Origin: Bog-473 sp963783245
Lineage (GTDB): Bacteria; Actinomycetota; Acidimicrobiia; Acidimicrobiales; RAAP-2
NCBI GenBank assembly: GCA_963783245.1
Contig: CAWAMS010000002.1
Location: 186,001-250,000 of the forward strand
Length of the DNA stretch: 64,000 bases
Direction: 5' to 3'
Under the pieces are notes generated by a model that saw nothing but the letters and a program-made list of their open reading frames with translations, was not told where the DNA came from and ran no database searches. Below, one piece after another: positions 33,733 through 42,618 of the stretch (the first letter of the stretch is position 1; the number at the start of each line of letters is the position of its first letter). A program made the translations under genes and the position numbers.

Positions 33733-34145
33733 GTCAGCGACAATGAGTTGACGCAGTAGCGCAGCCCGGTGTCGGTGGGCCCGTCGGGGAACACGTGCCC
33801 GAGGTGACCGCCGCACCGGGCGCACAATATTTCGGTGCGGAGCATGCCGAACGTGCGGTCGCGGTGTTCGACGATGGTGCCGGCGGACGTGGCCCGGTCA
33901 AAACTGGGCCATCCGGTGCCTGACTCGAATTTGGCGGCGGCGTCGAAGAGCACGGCGTTGCATCCGGCGCAGCGGAAAACTCCGTCGCCCTCGACATGGA
34001 GCAGCTCTCCTGACCAGGCCGGCTCCGTTCCCGCCCGACGCAGGACCCGGTACCGCGCCGGCGAAAGCTCCGCTTTCCACTCGTCCTCGGTCTTGGTGAC
34101 CTCGAACTCCCCGGGGTCCCGCTTCCCTCTCTTGCGTGTGAACAT
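33699..34145 (-). CDS. msrB: Peptide-methionine (R)-S-oxide reductase MsrB
   Basis: 148 residues from the ATG at 34145, with AAAGGAGA upstream; the frame's 5' extension to 34250 lacks support. Two zinc-binding pairs (CAGCNAVLFD, CARCGGHLGHVFPDGP) and the catalytic RYCVNSLSL. It repairs the R-form of methionine sulfoxide in proteins. It is a single gene, divergent from the nucleotidyltransferase. Confidence 0.94.
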   Translation of the reverse strand: MFTRKRGKRDPGEFEVTKTEDEWKAELSPARYRVLRRAGTEPAWSGELLHVEGDGVFRCAGCNAVLFDAAAKFESGTGWPSFDRATSAGTIVEHRDRTFGMLRTEILCARCGGHLGHVFPDGPTDTGLRYCVNSLSLTYEQESGATPS

Positions 34146-34287
34146 GGCCGAAATCTCCTTTGTGTGTGTAACGACGGGGGGCCCTGTGGTATTTCGGGCC
34201 GGCCCTCGGGCGCCGGCGTGGCGCGGGCGGTCCCACCGTCGGCTAAGCACTCGGGATGCAAAGGATCACCGACCACGGACGGATGCG

Positions 34288-35031
34288 ATGAAAGGTGTGC
34301 TCTTGGCGGGCGGGACAGGCTCGCGCCTCTATCCGCTGACCCGCATCACGAATAAGCATCTCCTCCCGATCTGGGACCGGCCGATGATCGCCTGGTCCAT
34401 CGAAGCCCTGGTCAGCGCCGGCATCGACGAGATCATGCTGGTGACCGGGGGGCCGCATGCCGGTTCGTTCCTCCCGCTCCTGGGCAATGGCCATGAGTTC
34501 GGGATCGACCGGCTGTCCTACGGCTACCAGGAGAAGGCGGGAGGCATCGCCGAGGCGCTCGGTCTGGCCGAGCGTTTCGTCGACGGCGATACCGTCCTGG
34601 TGATGCTGGCGGACAATGTCATGGAGCGCTCCATCAAGCCCATGGTCGACGCGTTCCGGGCCAACCCCACCGGCGCCCGGATTCTCCTGACCCCGGTGAG
34701 CGAGCCAGAGCACCTCCGTCACCTGGGTGTACCCGTGCTCTCGGCCGACGGACGGGTCGAGCGGATCGAGGAGAAGCCCGAGGTACCGGGGAGCAACTTC
34801 GGCGTGACCGGGATCTACTGCTTCGATGCCGACGTCTTCAGCGTCATCCCGACATTGGCGCCGTCGGGTCGGGGTGAGTTGGAGATCACCGACGTCAACA
34901 ACCACTACATCGCGCAGGGGCGGATGGCCTACGACGTGCTCGAGGGTTTCTGGGGCGACGCCGGGGAATCGATCGAGGCGTATTACACGGTGAACGATTT
35001 CGTGCGGGCGAACGGGGCCAATCGGGCCTGA
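34288..35031 (+). CDS. Sugar-1-phosphate nucleotidyltransferase (RmlA-like)
   Basis: 247 residues from the ATG at 34288 (GGACGGA upstream). The N-terminal signature MKGVLLAGGTGSRLYPLTRITNKHLLPIWDRPMI is that of glucose-1-phosphate thymidylyltransferases. The nucleotide-sugar loop follows (GGIAEALGLAERFV, MLADNV) and EITDVNNHYIAQG. It is shorter than typical RmlA (about 290 residues), lacking the C-terminal helices used in tetramers. The likely product is an NDP-hexose for cell-wall or secondary sugars; the exact sugar is not determinable. No other rml genes are nearby. Confidence 0.82.
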   Translation: MKGVLLAGGTGSRLYPLTRITNKHLLPIWDRPMIAWSIEALVSAGIDEIMLVTGGPHAGSFLPLLGNGHEFGIDRLSYGYQEKAGGIAEALGLAERFVDGDTVLVMLADNVMERSIKPMVDAFRANPTGARILLTPVSEPEHLRHLGVPVLSADGRVERIEEKPEVPGSNFGVTGIYCFDADVFSVIPTLAPSGRGELEITDVNNHYIAQGRMAYDVLEGFWGDAGESIEAYYTVNDFVRANGANRA

Positions 35032-35061
35032 GGGAACCGGGAGGCCTCGCGGCCGAGAGCC

Positions 35062-37065
35062 TCAGGCCTGGTGCTGGCTGGCGGGCACGGATCGCCGGGC
35101 GCGCCGCACGGTCTGCGCGATGCCGCTCCCGTTGAGGCCGAGGCGGTCCAGTATGTCGTCCGCTTTGCCCTGGGCCAGGTACTCGCGGGGCACGCCGAGG
35201 ATCCGGGTGTCCGGCCTCGACCGCCCGTGCGCCTCGAGGACGGCCTCCATGGCGTCGATGACGAACGCACCGGCCCCGCCGTGGCGGACGCCGTCTTCCG
35301 CGGTCACCACGAGGGCATGACGGCCGGCGTCGGTGAGCATGTCAGCGTCGGGTGGCGCGACGACCCGCACGTCCCACACCGTCGCGGCGACGCCCTCGGC
35401 TGCAAGCAGGTCAGCCGCCTCGATGCACGCCGCGACGAGCTTGCCGACTCCGAGGAGACAGACGGAGCCATCGCCGCTGCGGACCTTGCGTGCCGCCAGC
35501 CCGGAGCCGACCTCGCTCTGGTCCACGTGGCGTGGCGCCGTCTTCGGGAAGCGAATGGTCGAGGGCCCGGGCAACTCGAGTGCGGTGCGCAGCATGGGCG
35601 CCACCTCCTCGGCCGCCGAGGGGGCGAACACGGTCATGCCGGGGATGGACAACGCGAGCGCCATGTCGAGGATCCCGTGATGACTCGGGCCGTCGTCGCC
35701 GGTGATACCGGCCCGGTCGAGGACGAAGACGACCGGGCTCCCGTGGAGGCCCACGTCGAGATTGGCCTGATCGAAGGCGCGGCTGAAGAAGGTCGAGTAG
35801 ACCGCCACCACGGGTCGGATGCCCGCCATGGCCATGCCCGCGGCCGCCGTGACCTCGTGCTGCTCGGCGATGCCCACGTCGAAGAAGCGCGTGGGGAAGC
35901 GGGCCTGGAAGGGGAGCAGACCGGTCGGCCCGGGCATGGCCGCCGTCAATGCGACGACGCGGGCGTCGTTCTCGGCCGCCTGCAGCAGGGCGCGGGAGAA
36001 GGCGTCGGTGTAGGTCGTGGCGCGCCCGGCCGATTGGTGCACCTCGGCATCGGGTGTCGAACCCGGCGTGGCGACCCCGCCCAAGTCGGCGCCGGCCGAG
36101 CTCCCGACGGCAGTTCCGGCCGAGCTCCCGATGGTGTTCTCGAGCGTGATGACCTTCGTCGCCCTCACGTCGTGCAGGCGCTGGATGTCGTCCTGTTCGG
36201 CCGGACCGTACCCACGGCCCTTCTGCGTCAGCACGTGCACGACGATTGGGCCGTCCCACGCCGCAGCGTGGGCGAAGGCCTGCTCCATGAGGTCGATGTC
36301 GTGCCCGTCGATCGGCCCCGCGTAGCGGACGCCGAGCGCTTCGAAGAACGTGTGCGGGGCCACCATCTCGCGCAGCGCGCTGGCCACCGAATGCACGCCG
36401 GTGTACGCCAGCGGCCCGAAGCCGGGCAGTCCGCGGAGGCGAGCCCGCAGACGTTCGCGGGTCTGCGTATAGGTCGGGTTCAGCCGCAGGCTGGTCAAGC
36501 TCTGCGAAAGCTGCGACACGGTCGGGGCGTAGGAGCGGCCGTTGTCGTTGAGGACGATCACCACGCGGCAGCAGGAGTGGCCCAGGTTGTTCAGGGCTTC
36601 GTAGGCCATGCCGCCGGTGAGGGCGCCGTCGCCGACGACCGAGATGACCTTGCGGTCCCCGCCCTCTCCCCGCAGCGAGAACGCCTTGGCGATGCCGTGT
36701 GCATAGGACAGTGACGTCGACGCATGGCTGTTCTCGATCCAGTCGTGCTCGGACTCGGCTCGATTCGGGTAGCCCGACATGCCACCGGCCTGCTTCAGCG
36801 ACTTGAACCCGAACCGGCGGCCGGTGAGGAGCTTGTGGACGTAGGCCTGATGCCCGGTGTCCCACAAGATCACGTCGCGCGGTGAGTCGAAGACCCGATG
36901 CACGGCCAGGGTCAACTCGACGGCACCGAGATTCGAGCCCAGGTGGCCACCGGTCGTGGTGACCGAATCGATGATGAAGGACCGGATCTCTTCGGCCAGG
37001 GTGACCAGTTCCTCCTGGCTGAGGTCCTTTATGTCTGAGGGCGTCTCGATGCTCTGAAGGATCAT
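35062..37065 (-). CDS. dxs: 1-deoxy-D-xylulose-5-phosphate synthase, second copy
   Basis: 667 residues from the ATG at 37065 (GGAGAG upstream). TPP motif GDGALTGGMAYEALNNLG, GHLGSNLGAVELTLAVH, DRAGITGDDGPSHHG and the C-terminal transketolase domain are complete. Unlike the hopanoid copy it keeps the full loop (LTSLRLNPTYTQTRERL... ALREMVAPHTFFEALG). Between the first two domains it has an odd Gly/Ser/Ala-rich insert (NTIGSSAGTAVGSSAGADLG). It is probably the housekeeping enzyme. It lies downstream of an MFS transporter gene on the same strand with a 40-bp gap. Confidence 0.94.
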   Translation of the reverse strand: MILQSIETPSDIKDLSQEELVTLAEEIRSFIIDSVTTTGGHLGSNLGAVELTLAVHRVFDSPRDVILWDTGHQAYVHKLLTGRRFGFKSLKQAGGMSGYPNRAESEHDWIENSHASTSLSYAHGIAKAFSLRGEGGDRKVISVVGDGALTGGMAYEALNNLGHSCCRVVIVLNDNGRSYAPTVSQLSQSLTSLRLNPTYTQTRERLRARLRGLPGFGPLAYTGVHSVASALREMVAPHTFFEALGVRYAGPIDGHDIDLMEQAFAHAAAWDGPIVVHVLTQKGRGYGPAEQDDIQRLHDVRATKVITLENTIGSSAGTAVGSSAGADLGGVATPGSTPDAEVHQSAGRATTYTDAFSRALLQAAENDARVVALTAAMPGPTGLLPFQARFPTRFFDVGIAEQHEVTAAAGMAMAGIRPVVAVYSTFFSRAFDQANLDVGLHGSPVVFVLDRAGITGDDGPSHHGILDMALALSIPGMTVFAPSAAEEVAPMLRTALELPGPSTIRFPKTAPRHVDQSEVGSGLAARKVRSGDGSVCLLGVGKLVAACIEAADLLAAEGVAATVWDVRVVAPPDADMLTDAGRHALVVTAEDGVRHGGAGAFVIDAMEAVLEAHGRSRPDTRILGVPREYLAQGKADDILDRLGLNGSGIAQTVRRARRSVPASQHQA

Positions 37066-37105
37066 GGCTCTCCGTCACACGCTAGCCCGTCGGGCCACTT
37101 CGTAG

Positions 37106-38236
37106 TCATCTTTGCGTCCCGAGCAAGGAGACCCCGGCCACGGCCAGGGCCGCCACGGCCAGGACCTGCAGTCCGTGCTGGGGGCCGAAGGCCTGCGAGA
37201 CCCACCCGACGACGGGCGCGCCGGCGACCCACCCTATGTAGCCGGCCGCCGTGAAGGTGCCGACGGCGCTGACCACCTGGCTGGCCAGGCGGCTCACCGT
37301 GCTCATGACCAGGGGCCAGAACAGCGAGGCGCCTCCGGCGCCGAGGGCGAGCCCGAGCGCGGCCACGCCCGAGAGAGGGGAGAGCGACTCGAGCAGTATC
37401 CCGCCACCGGCGACGCACCCGCCTACGACGAGCGCGTGGCGCACCGACAGCCGGCCGGCCACCGTGCTCCCGGCCGAACGGGTCGTGGCTGCCACCAGCT
37501 GACCGACGACGTAGGCACCCGCACCGAGCAGGACGCCCGTGGCCAGGTGGTTGCGCAGGTAGAGGACACCCCAGGTGTCGACCCCGCCCTCGGTAACTTC
37601 GGCCAGGGCGAAGACCGCCAGCAGGAGGAGAAGCCCGTCGCGCCGGATGCGCCGGACAGGGTGCACACGGGCCGTCACGTGCGCGGACGACGACGAGGCG
37701 TCCGGCGCCGGCTCGGGCCCGAGGGAGAGCGTCCACAGACCGACCGCGAGAGCCACCACGGCCACTCCGGGCCATATCCAGCGCCACGACACGCCCGCAT
37801 GGAGGAGGAGCCCGGCCGCGGCGGCGCCTGCGATCGCCCCGCAATTGAAGAGGGCGTGGAAACGGAGCAGCGCGGAGGGGCGGCCGTTGAAGCGATGCGT
37901 CGCCTCGGCGTTCATAGCGGTGTCGATGCTTCCCCCGGCGATCTCGACCAGCACCAGGGAGCCGACGAAGGCCCATTTCTGTTGGACGGCGCTCATGACG
38001 ACGAGGAGTCCCGACCATGCCAACAGGGCGATCCAGAGCAGACGGCGGGCGCCGACGCGGTTGGCCAAATGGGCCATGACGGCACTGGAGATTCCGGCGA
38101 GTGCGATGGCCACCGCCAGCAGGACGCCGAGCCCGGCATCGGAGAGGGCGAACGTGCGCTGGATGTTGAACACCATGACCGCCCAGCTCCCCCAGAAGAG
38201 CCCGAAGGTGACGAAGGCGGCGACCACCGGCCCCAT
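37106..38236 (-). CDS. Major facilitator superfamily transporter
   Basis: 376 residues from the ATG at 38236, the first start that precedes a membrane helix (VVAAFVTFGLFWGSWAVMVF); upstream in-frame sequence is Arg/Gly-rich and overlaps the thioesterase gene. About twelve hydrophobic segments, with an MFS-type loop (HLANRVGARRLLW) after helix 2 and ETAM-like IDTAMNAEATHRF further on. The pattern recalls the FucP/sugar or unknown-substrate MFS branch. The substrate is not predictable. It sits between a thioesterase and dxs, all on the minus strand. Confidence 0.82.
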   Translation of the reverse strand: MGPVVAAFVTFGLFWGSWAVMVFNIQRTFALSDAGLGVLLAVAIALAGISSAVMAHLANRVGARRLLWIALLAWSGLLVVMSAVQQKWAFVGSLVLVEIAGGSIDTAMNAEATHRFNGRPSALLRFHALFNCGAIAGAAAAGLLLHAGVSWRWIWPGVAVVALAVGLWTLSLGPEPAPDASSSSAHVTARVHPVRRIRRDGLLLLLAVFALAEVTEGGVDTWGVLYLRNHLATGVLLGAGAYVVGQLVAATTRSAGSTVAGRLSVRHALVVGGCVAGGGILLESLSPLSGVAALGLALGAGGASLFWPLVMSTVSRLASQVVSAVGTFTAAGYIGWVAGAPVVGWVSQAFGPQHGLQVLAVAALAVAGVSLLGTQR

Positions 38237-38304
38237 CCCCGCCGGCGTCCCGGTCGGGACGGTGGCCGAGGGGGCGGGCCCAGCGCCGGGCTGGTGCGCG
38301 TCGA

Positions 38305-38754
38305 TCAGGACTCGCCGGTGGCGCCGGCCTTGGCCAGGAACGTGGCCTCGTTGACCAGCACCCGTGTCACCCTCCCGGCGCCCACGAGGCCGCCGCCGTC
38401 GCGTTCGAGGCGGGCGGCCGAGACGGTGAAGGTGAGACGACGGCCCTCCACCTTGACCAAGGTGGCCTCGGCCAGCACGACCTTGCCGATGCCGACGGGG
38501 GCCAGGTGGTCGAACTGCACGCGCGTGGCCACGCTCGATTGCTCGGCGCTGAGATGCCCCTCCGTGGCGCGCAGCGCCGCTTCCTCGCACATGGCGATGA
38601 GCCGCGGCGTCGCCAGGACGGGGACGTCGCCGGATCGGAAGTACTGCGCCGTGTCCTCCTCGCCCACCGTCAGCTCGACCTGGGCCGTGAGCCCCGAGTG
38701 CGGCCCGTGCCCTGCGGGCGGGGTGCTGCCGCTACCGGAGGGGGAACTGGGCAC
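38305..38754 (-). CDS. Hotdog-fold thioesterase (FlK-like)
   Basis: 149 residues from the GTG at 38754. VLATPRLIAMCEEAALRATEGHL and SSVATRVQFDHLAPVGIGKVVLAEA match the fluoroacetyl-CoA-thioesterase-like hotdog family, small acyl-CoA hydrolases. The first 25 residues are Ser/Gly/Pro-rich. The start lies 7 bases after a TATCGT -10 box on the minus strand, so the mRNA is probably leaderless. tldD starts divergently only 19 bases away. Confidence 0.75.
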   Translation of the reverse strand: MPSSPSGSGSTPPAGHGPHSGLTAQVELTVGEEDTAQYFRSGDVPVLATPRLIAMCEEAALRATEGHLSAEQSSVATRVQFDHLAPVGIGKVVLAEATLVKVEGRRLTFTVSAARLERDGGGLVGAGRVTRVLVNEATFLAKAGATGES

Positions 38755-38760
38755 GACGAT

Positions 38761-38767
38761 TACGATA
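38761..38767. promoter_or_regulatory. Overlapping divergent -10 boxes (thioesterase and tldD)
   Basis: TACGAT (38761-38766, plus) lies exactly 7 bases before the tldD GTG at 38774. TATCGT on the minus strand (38767-38762) lies exactly 7 bases before the thioesterase GTG at 38754. The two boxes share five base pairs, so RNA polymerase cannot occupy both. Confidence 0.6.
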
Positions 38768-38773
38768 CCGCCC

Positions 38774-40177
38774 GTGACCGACACTTCTCTGATCGAGCCC
38801 GATGTTCTCCAAAACGTCCTCGGGGCGGCGCTTTCGCACGGCGGCGAGATGGCCGAGGTCTTCGCGGAGGACAGCCTGACGGCCAGCGCCATGCTCGACG
38901 ACCGTCGGGTCGAAGAGCTTTCCTCGGGCCGTTCACGCGGTGCGGGGATCCGTGTCGTGGTGGGGGAGACGACCGGGTTCGCCCACACGTCGGACCTGAG
39001 TGAAGCCGGCCTCCTGGCCGCCGCCGCCGCTGCGGCTTCGGTGGCCCGGGAGGGCGGCGGCACCGTCCGCACCGTCGCCCTGCCGTCCGTACCGACTTTC
39101 CGCCACGACCGCGGTGAGCGGACCCTCCCCGGTTCGGTGGGGAAGGCCACCAAGCTCGACCTTCTTGTCCGCGCCGATGAGGCGGCGCGGGCGGCGGGTG
39201 GCTCCATCAGCCAGGTGCAGGTGGGATGCGGGGACAGCCACCGTCGCATCCTGATCGCCAACTCGGACGGGCTCTGGGCCGAAGATGACCAGGTCCGGAC
39301 GCGTTTCAACGTGATGTGCGTGGCCAACGGCGACACGGGGATGCAGACGGGGTACGAATCGTTGGCCCGCACCGAAGGCTTTGAGATCTTCGAGCGTTAC
39401 AAGGTCGAGGACATCGCCCGCACGGCGGCGAACCGGGCGCTGGCCAAGCTCTCCGCCCGCCCCGCTCCGTCGGGTGAGGTGCCGATCGTGCTCGCCGGCG
39501 GGAGCGGGGGCATCCTCTTCCACGAAGCCTGCGGCCACGGCCTCGAGGCCGACCACATCGTCAAGGACGCGTCGGTCTACGCGGGCCAGATGGGCAATCT
39601 CGTGGCGAGCCCTCTCGTCACCCTGGTCGATGACGGCACGGTCGTGGGGGAGTGGGGCAACTTCGCGGTGGACGACGAGGGCAACGCGCCCGGCCGCAAC
39701 GTGCTCATCGAGAACGGGATCCTCACCGACTACATGTGGGACTGGTTGCGCGCCCGCAAGGAAGGCAGGAAATCGTCGGGCAACGGCCGTCGACAGTCCT
39801 ACCAACATCTGCCGATGGTCCGCATGACCAACACCTACCTTCTCGCCGGCACCGAGAATGCGGACGAGATCGTGGCCCAGACGCCCACCGGCGTCTATGT
39901 CTCCAAGCTCGGCGGCGGTCAGGTCAACACCACGACGGGTGACTTCGTGTTCGGCACGACCGAGGCGTACCTCATCGAGGACGGGCACCTCACCGAGCCG
40001 TTGCGCGACGCCAACCTGATCGGGAACGGTCCCGAGGTTCTGCGCCGGATCGATGCGGTGGCCGATGACTTCGACATGACACCGGGGACGTGCGGCAAGG
40101 ACGGCCAGAGCGTGCCCGTCGGGTGTGGGCAGGCCACCCTGCGCATCACCGGCGTTACCTTGGGCGGGACGGCCTGA
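38774..40177 (+). CDS. tldD: TldD-type metalloprotease
   Basis: 467 residues from the GTG at 38774, which begins VTDTSLIEPDVLQNVLGAAL and follows a -10 box by 7 bases. The metal motif HExxxH is in ILFHEACGHGLEADHIV; further family blocks are ENGILTDYMWDWLRARKEG and GQVNTTTGDFVFGTTEAYL. TldD pairs with TldE to degrade unfolded peptides and to process ribosomal peptides or toxins in other bacteria. Its stop overlaps the tldE start (TGATG). Confidence 0.93.
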   Translation: MTDTSLIEPDVLQNVLGAALSHGGEMAEVFAEDSLTASAMLDDRRVEELSSGRSRGAGIRVVVGETTGFAHTSDLSEAGLLAAAAAAASVAREGGGTVRTVALPSVPTFRHDRGERTLPGSVGKATKLDLLVRADEAARAAGGSISQVQVGCGDSHRRILIANSDGLWAEDDQVRTRFNVMCVANGDTGMQTGYESLARTEGFEIFERYKVEDIARTAANRALAKLSARPAPSGEVPIVLAGGSGGILFHEACGHGLEADHIVKDASVYAGQMGNLVASPLVTLVDDGTVVGEWGNFAVDDEGNAPGRNVLIENGILTDYMWDWLRARKEGRKSSGNGRRQSYQHLPMVRMTNTYLLAGTENADEIVAQTPTGVYVSKLGGGQVNTTTGDFVFGTTEAYLIEDGHLTEPLRDANLIGNGPEVLRRIDAVADDFDMTPGTCGKDGQSVPVGCGQATLRITGVTLGGTA

Positions 40178-41565
40178 TGGGGGGCGTGCCCGACATGGGC
40201 AGCGGGAGCGATCTGATGGAGCTGGCCACCTCCGTCGTGGACCAGGCCCGGCCCGGGGAGGGCATGGAGGTCTACGTCACCCGGGGCACGGAGAACGAGG
40301 TCCGGGCCTACGACGGCGCGGTGGAGTCGCTGACGTCAGCGGACTCTTCGGGCGTGGGCATCCGCATCCTGCTCGAAGGGCCTCCCGGCGAGGGGAGCCG
40401 ACTGGGGTTCGCCTGGGCCGGTTCGCTCGATCCGACCGTGGTGAAGGCCGCGCTGAGCGATGCCCGCGACAACGCCCGTTATGCGACCCCGGACCCCGAC
40501 GTCGTCCTGGCTGTGCCCGACGGTGTCGCTGCGGTCGAACAGGACCTGTGGGACGACGGCGTCATCACCACGCCCATGGACGAGAAGATCGCCCTGGCCC
40601 TCGCGCTCGAGCGGGCGACACGGAGCGCCGACCCCCGGGTCCGTCAGGTCTCCTCGGCCGACTACTCCGACGCCCGGGTCGAGGTGGCACTGGCCTCGAC
40701 CACGGGCATCCGGTCGTCCACCCGCCGGACGACGGCGTTCATCTCGGTCGATGCCATCGCCGGCGAGGGCGCGGACTCCCAGACCGGGACGGGTTTCAGC
40801 GTGGGCCGGTCCCCGTCCGCACTCGTTCCGGACGAGGCCATGTCCGATGCCGTGCTCCGCTCCACCCGCTTGCTCGGGGCCCAGAAGGCCAAATCGGGCC
40901 GGTGCACCGTCGTCTTCGACCCCCGTGTCGTCTCGACCCTCCTGTCGGTGGTCGCGTCCGCCCTGTCGGGAGAGGCCGTGGTCAAGGGGCGCTCGTTCTT
41001 CGCCGGGAGGATCGGTGAGTCGGTGGCCGGAGCCGGCGTCACCCTGATCGACGACCCGACCGACAGCCGCGCCTTCAGCGCTGCGTCCTATGACGGTGAG
41101 GGATTGGCGTGCCGGCGCAACGTCTTGATCTCGGACGGCATGCTCCAAATGTTCGTCTACGACACCGTGTCGGCCCGGAGGGCCCAGACCCGCTCGACCG
41201 GATCCGCCGTGCGCGGTGGCTTCGCCGGCACCCCCTCGGCCGGGTGTCGCGCCCTGGTGCTCTCGCCGGGGACCAAGGTTGCCGAGGAGATCCTGGCCGA
41301 AGTCGGCGACGGGCTCTACGTCCAGTCCGTCACCGGCATCCACTCGGGGGTCAACACGGTGAGTGGTGACTTCTCGGTCGGTGCCGAGGGCCTGCTCATT
41401 CGCGGTGGTGTCCTGGCCGAGCCTGTGCGCGAGGTCACGGTGGCCTCGACCTTGCAACGGATGCTGCAATCAGTGGTGGAGATCGGCGGCGATCTGCGGT
41501 GGCTCCCCGGCGCGGCCGCCGGTCAGACGCTGGCCATCGCCGACATGCAGCTCAGCGGGGACTGA
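40177..41565 (+). CDS. tldE: TldE/PmbA-type partner protease subunit
   Basis: 462 residues from the ATG at 40177 (40195 and 40216 are later in-frame ATGs). It is homologous in layout to TldD but without HExxxH, as expected for the non-catalytic subunit: VEVYVTRGTENEVRAYDGAVESLTSADSSGVGIR at the N-terminus and GLYVQSVTGIHSGVNTVSGDFSVGAEGLLI near the C-terminus. It forms the TldD/TldE heterodimer. No peptide substrate gene is evident next to it. Confidence 0.92.
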   Translation: MGGVPDMGSGSDLMELATSVVDQARPGEGMEVYVTRGTENEVRAYDGAVESLTSADSSGVGIRILLEGPPGEGSRLGFAWAGSLDPTVVKAALSDARDNARYATPDPDVVLAVPDGVAAVEQDLWDDGVITTPMDEKIALALALERATRSADPRVRQVSSADYSDARVEVALASTTGIRSSTRRTTAFISVDAIAGEGADSQTGTGFSVGRSPSALVPDEAMSDAVLRSTRLLGAQKAKSGRCTVVFDPRVVSTLLSVVASALSGEAVVKGRSFFAGRIGESVAGAGVTLIDDPTDSRAFSAASYDGEGLACRRNVLISDGMLQMFVYDTVSARRAQTRSTGSAVRGGFAGTPSAGCRALVLSPGTKVAEEILAEVGDGLYVQSVTGIHSGVNTVSGDFSVGAEGLLIRGGVLAEPVREVTVASTLQRMLQSVVEIGGDLRWLPGAAAGQTLAIADMQLSGD

Positions 41566-41579
41566 ACCCGAACCGGTCG

Positions 41580-41960
41580 TCAGGAAGCGGTCGACGCGGC
41601 CGGCTTTGACTCCTTGGCTGCTTTGTCGCTGCTCGCGCTCGAGGCGGACGAGGAAGTGTCCGAGGACGATCCCGAGCCGGACCCCGCGTTCTTCGAGCTG
41701 CTCGTGTCGGCCTTGGTGTCCGACTTCGAGGACGTGTCCGATCCGTTCGACGACGACTTGTCGGAGCTGGACCGCTTGTCCGCGGCACGGGCGTCGGTCT
41801 TGTAGAAGCCGCTGCCCTTGAGGACGATCCCGGGGGCGCCGAAGACCTTGCGGAGGGTCCCGCCACAATCGGGGCATTCCGTCAGGGCGTCGTCGGTAAA
41901 CTTCTGGACGGCCTCCAGCCGGTGCCCACACGCCCTGCAGGCGTACTCATAGGTCGGCAA
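41580..41960 (-). CDS. FmdB-family zinc-ribbon protein with serine-rich tail
   Basis: 126 residues from a TTG at 41960, giving the family start LPTYEYACRACGHRLEAVQ; AAGGAG lies 5 bases upstream, which favours TTG over the GTG at 41966. The N-terminal zinc ribbon is CRACG...CPDCGGTLRKVF, then GIVLKGSGFYKTD, all typical of the FmdB putative regulatory family. The remaining 60 residues are almost wholly Ser/Asp/Lys/Ala, disordered. A CIRCE-like operator sits 15 bases upstream of the start, suggesting heat-shock (HrcA) control. Confidence 0.83.
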   Translation of the reverse strand: MPTYEYACRACGHRLEAVQKFTDDALTECPDCGGTLRKVFGAPGIVLKGSGFYKTDARAADKRSSSDKSSSNGSDTSSKSDTKADTSSSKNAGSGSGSSSDTSSSASSASSDKAAKESKPAASTAS

Positions 41961-41974
41961 TTGCACTCCTTGGA

Positions 41975-42001
41975 TTAGCACTCGCTGCTTGTGACTGCCA
42001 A
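41975..42001 (-). promoter_or_regulatory. CIRCE-like (HrcA) operator
   Basis: On the minus strand: TTGGCAGTC, 9 bases, GAGTGCTAA. The consensus is TTAGCACTC-N9-GAGTGCTAA; the right arm is perfect, the left matches 7 of 9, and the spacer is exactly 9. It lies just before the ribosome-binding site of the FmdB-like gene, the usual CIRCE position. Confidence 0.6.
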
Positions 42002-42079
42002 CTCTACCCGAACGCTGCGCCGATCAAGCCACAGCGGGGGTTCGGCCCGGGAGTCGCCACACCCTGCCGGCAGAGGCCG

Positions 42080-42085
42080 TACACT
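42080..42085 (+). promoter_or_regulatory. -10 box of moaC, leaderless type
   Basis: TACACT followed by 8 bases and the moaC GTG at 42094. Confidence 0.5.
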
Positions 42086-42093
42086 AGGGACCC

Positions 42094-42582
42094 GTGTCCG
42101 ATCGCAGCCTGGCCCATCTCGATCCGCTAGGCGGTGCTCGTATGACCGACGTCACCCCGCGGGAGCCCACCCACCGTCGGGCACTGGCCCGGTGCCGCGT
42201 CTCGATGTTGCCCGAGACGACCACCCTGGTGGCCAACAACGCCATCACCAAGGGCGACGTGCTCGCGGCAGCCCGGATTGCCGGCATTCAGGCCGCCAAG
42301 CGGACCGCCGAGCTCATCCCGATGTGCCACCCGGTCCTGGTGGGGTCCATCGCGGTCAATTTCTCCATCGGGGATGACTTCGTGGAGGTGGAGGCACAGG
42401 TCGAGACGGTGGACCGCACCGGTGTCGAAATGGAAGCCATGATGGCCTGCACCACCGCGGCCCTCACGGTGTACGACATGTGCAAGTCGTCCGACCGGAC
42501 CATGACCATCGATCACGTGGCGCTCTGGGAGAAGTCCGGCGGTCGGTCGGGCCCCTGGCGCCGAGCCGAGGCCCGTCCCTAA
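42094..42582 (+). CDS. moaC: Cyclic pyranopterin monophosphate synthase MoaC
   Basis: 162 residues from the GTG at 42094. This start gives the family N-terminus SLAHLDPLGGARMTDVTPREPTHRRA; an ATG at 42142 would remove it. Conserved blocks: AIRTAELIPMCHP-type loop (here KRTAELIPMCHPVLV), TGVEMEAMMACTTAALTVYDMCK. With MoaA it makes cyclic pyranopterin monophosphate in molybdenum cofactor synthesis. No other moa gene is nearby. Confidence 0.94.
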   Translation: MSDRSLAHLDPLGGARMTDVTPREPTHRRALARCRVSMLPETTTLVANNAITKGDVLAAARIAGIQAAKRTAELIPMCHPVLVGSIAVNFSIGDDFVEVEAQVETVDRTGVEMEAMMACTTAALTVYDMCKSSDRTMTIDHVALWEKSGGRSGPWRRAEARP

Positions 42583-42618
42583 ATCTCGCTCCCGGCGGTG
42601 CCCTCGCATCGTTGTGTC

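Noticed and set aside
35071..36714. 547-codon plus-strand frame opposite dxs
   Set aside because: No motif, and the minus strand encodes an intact Dxs.
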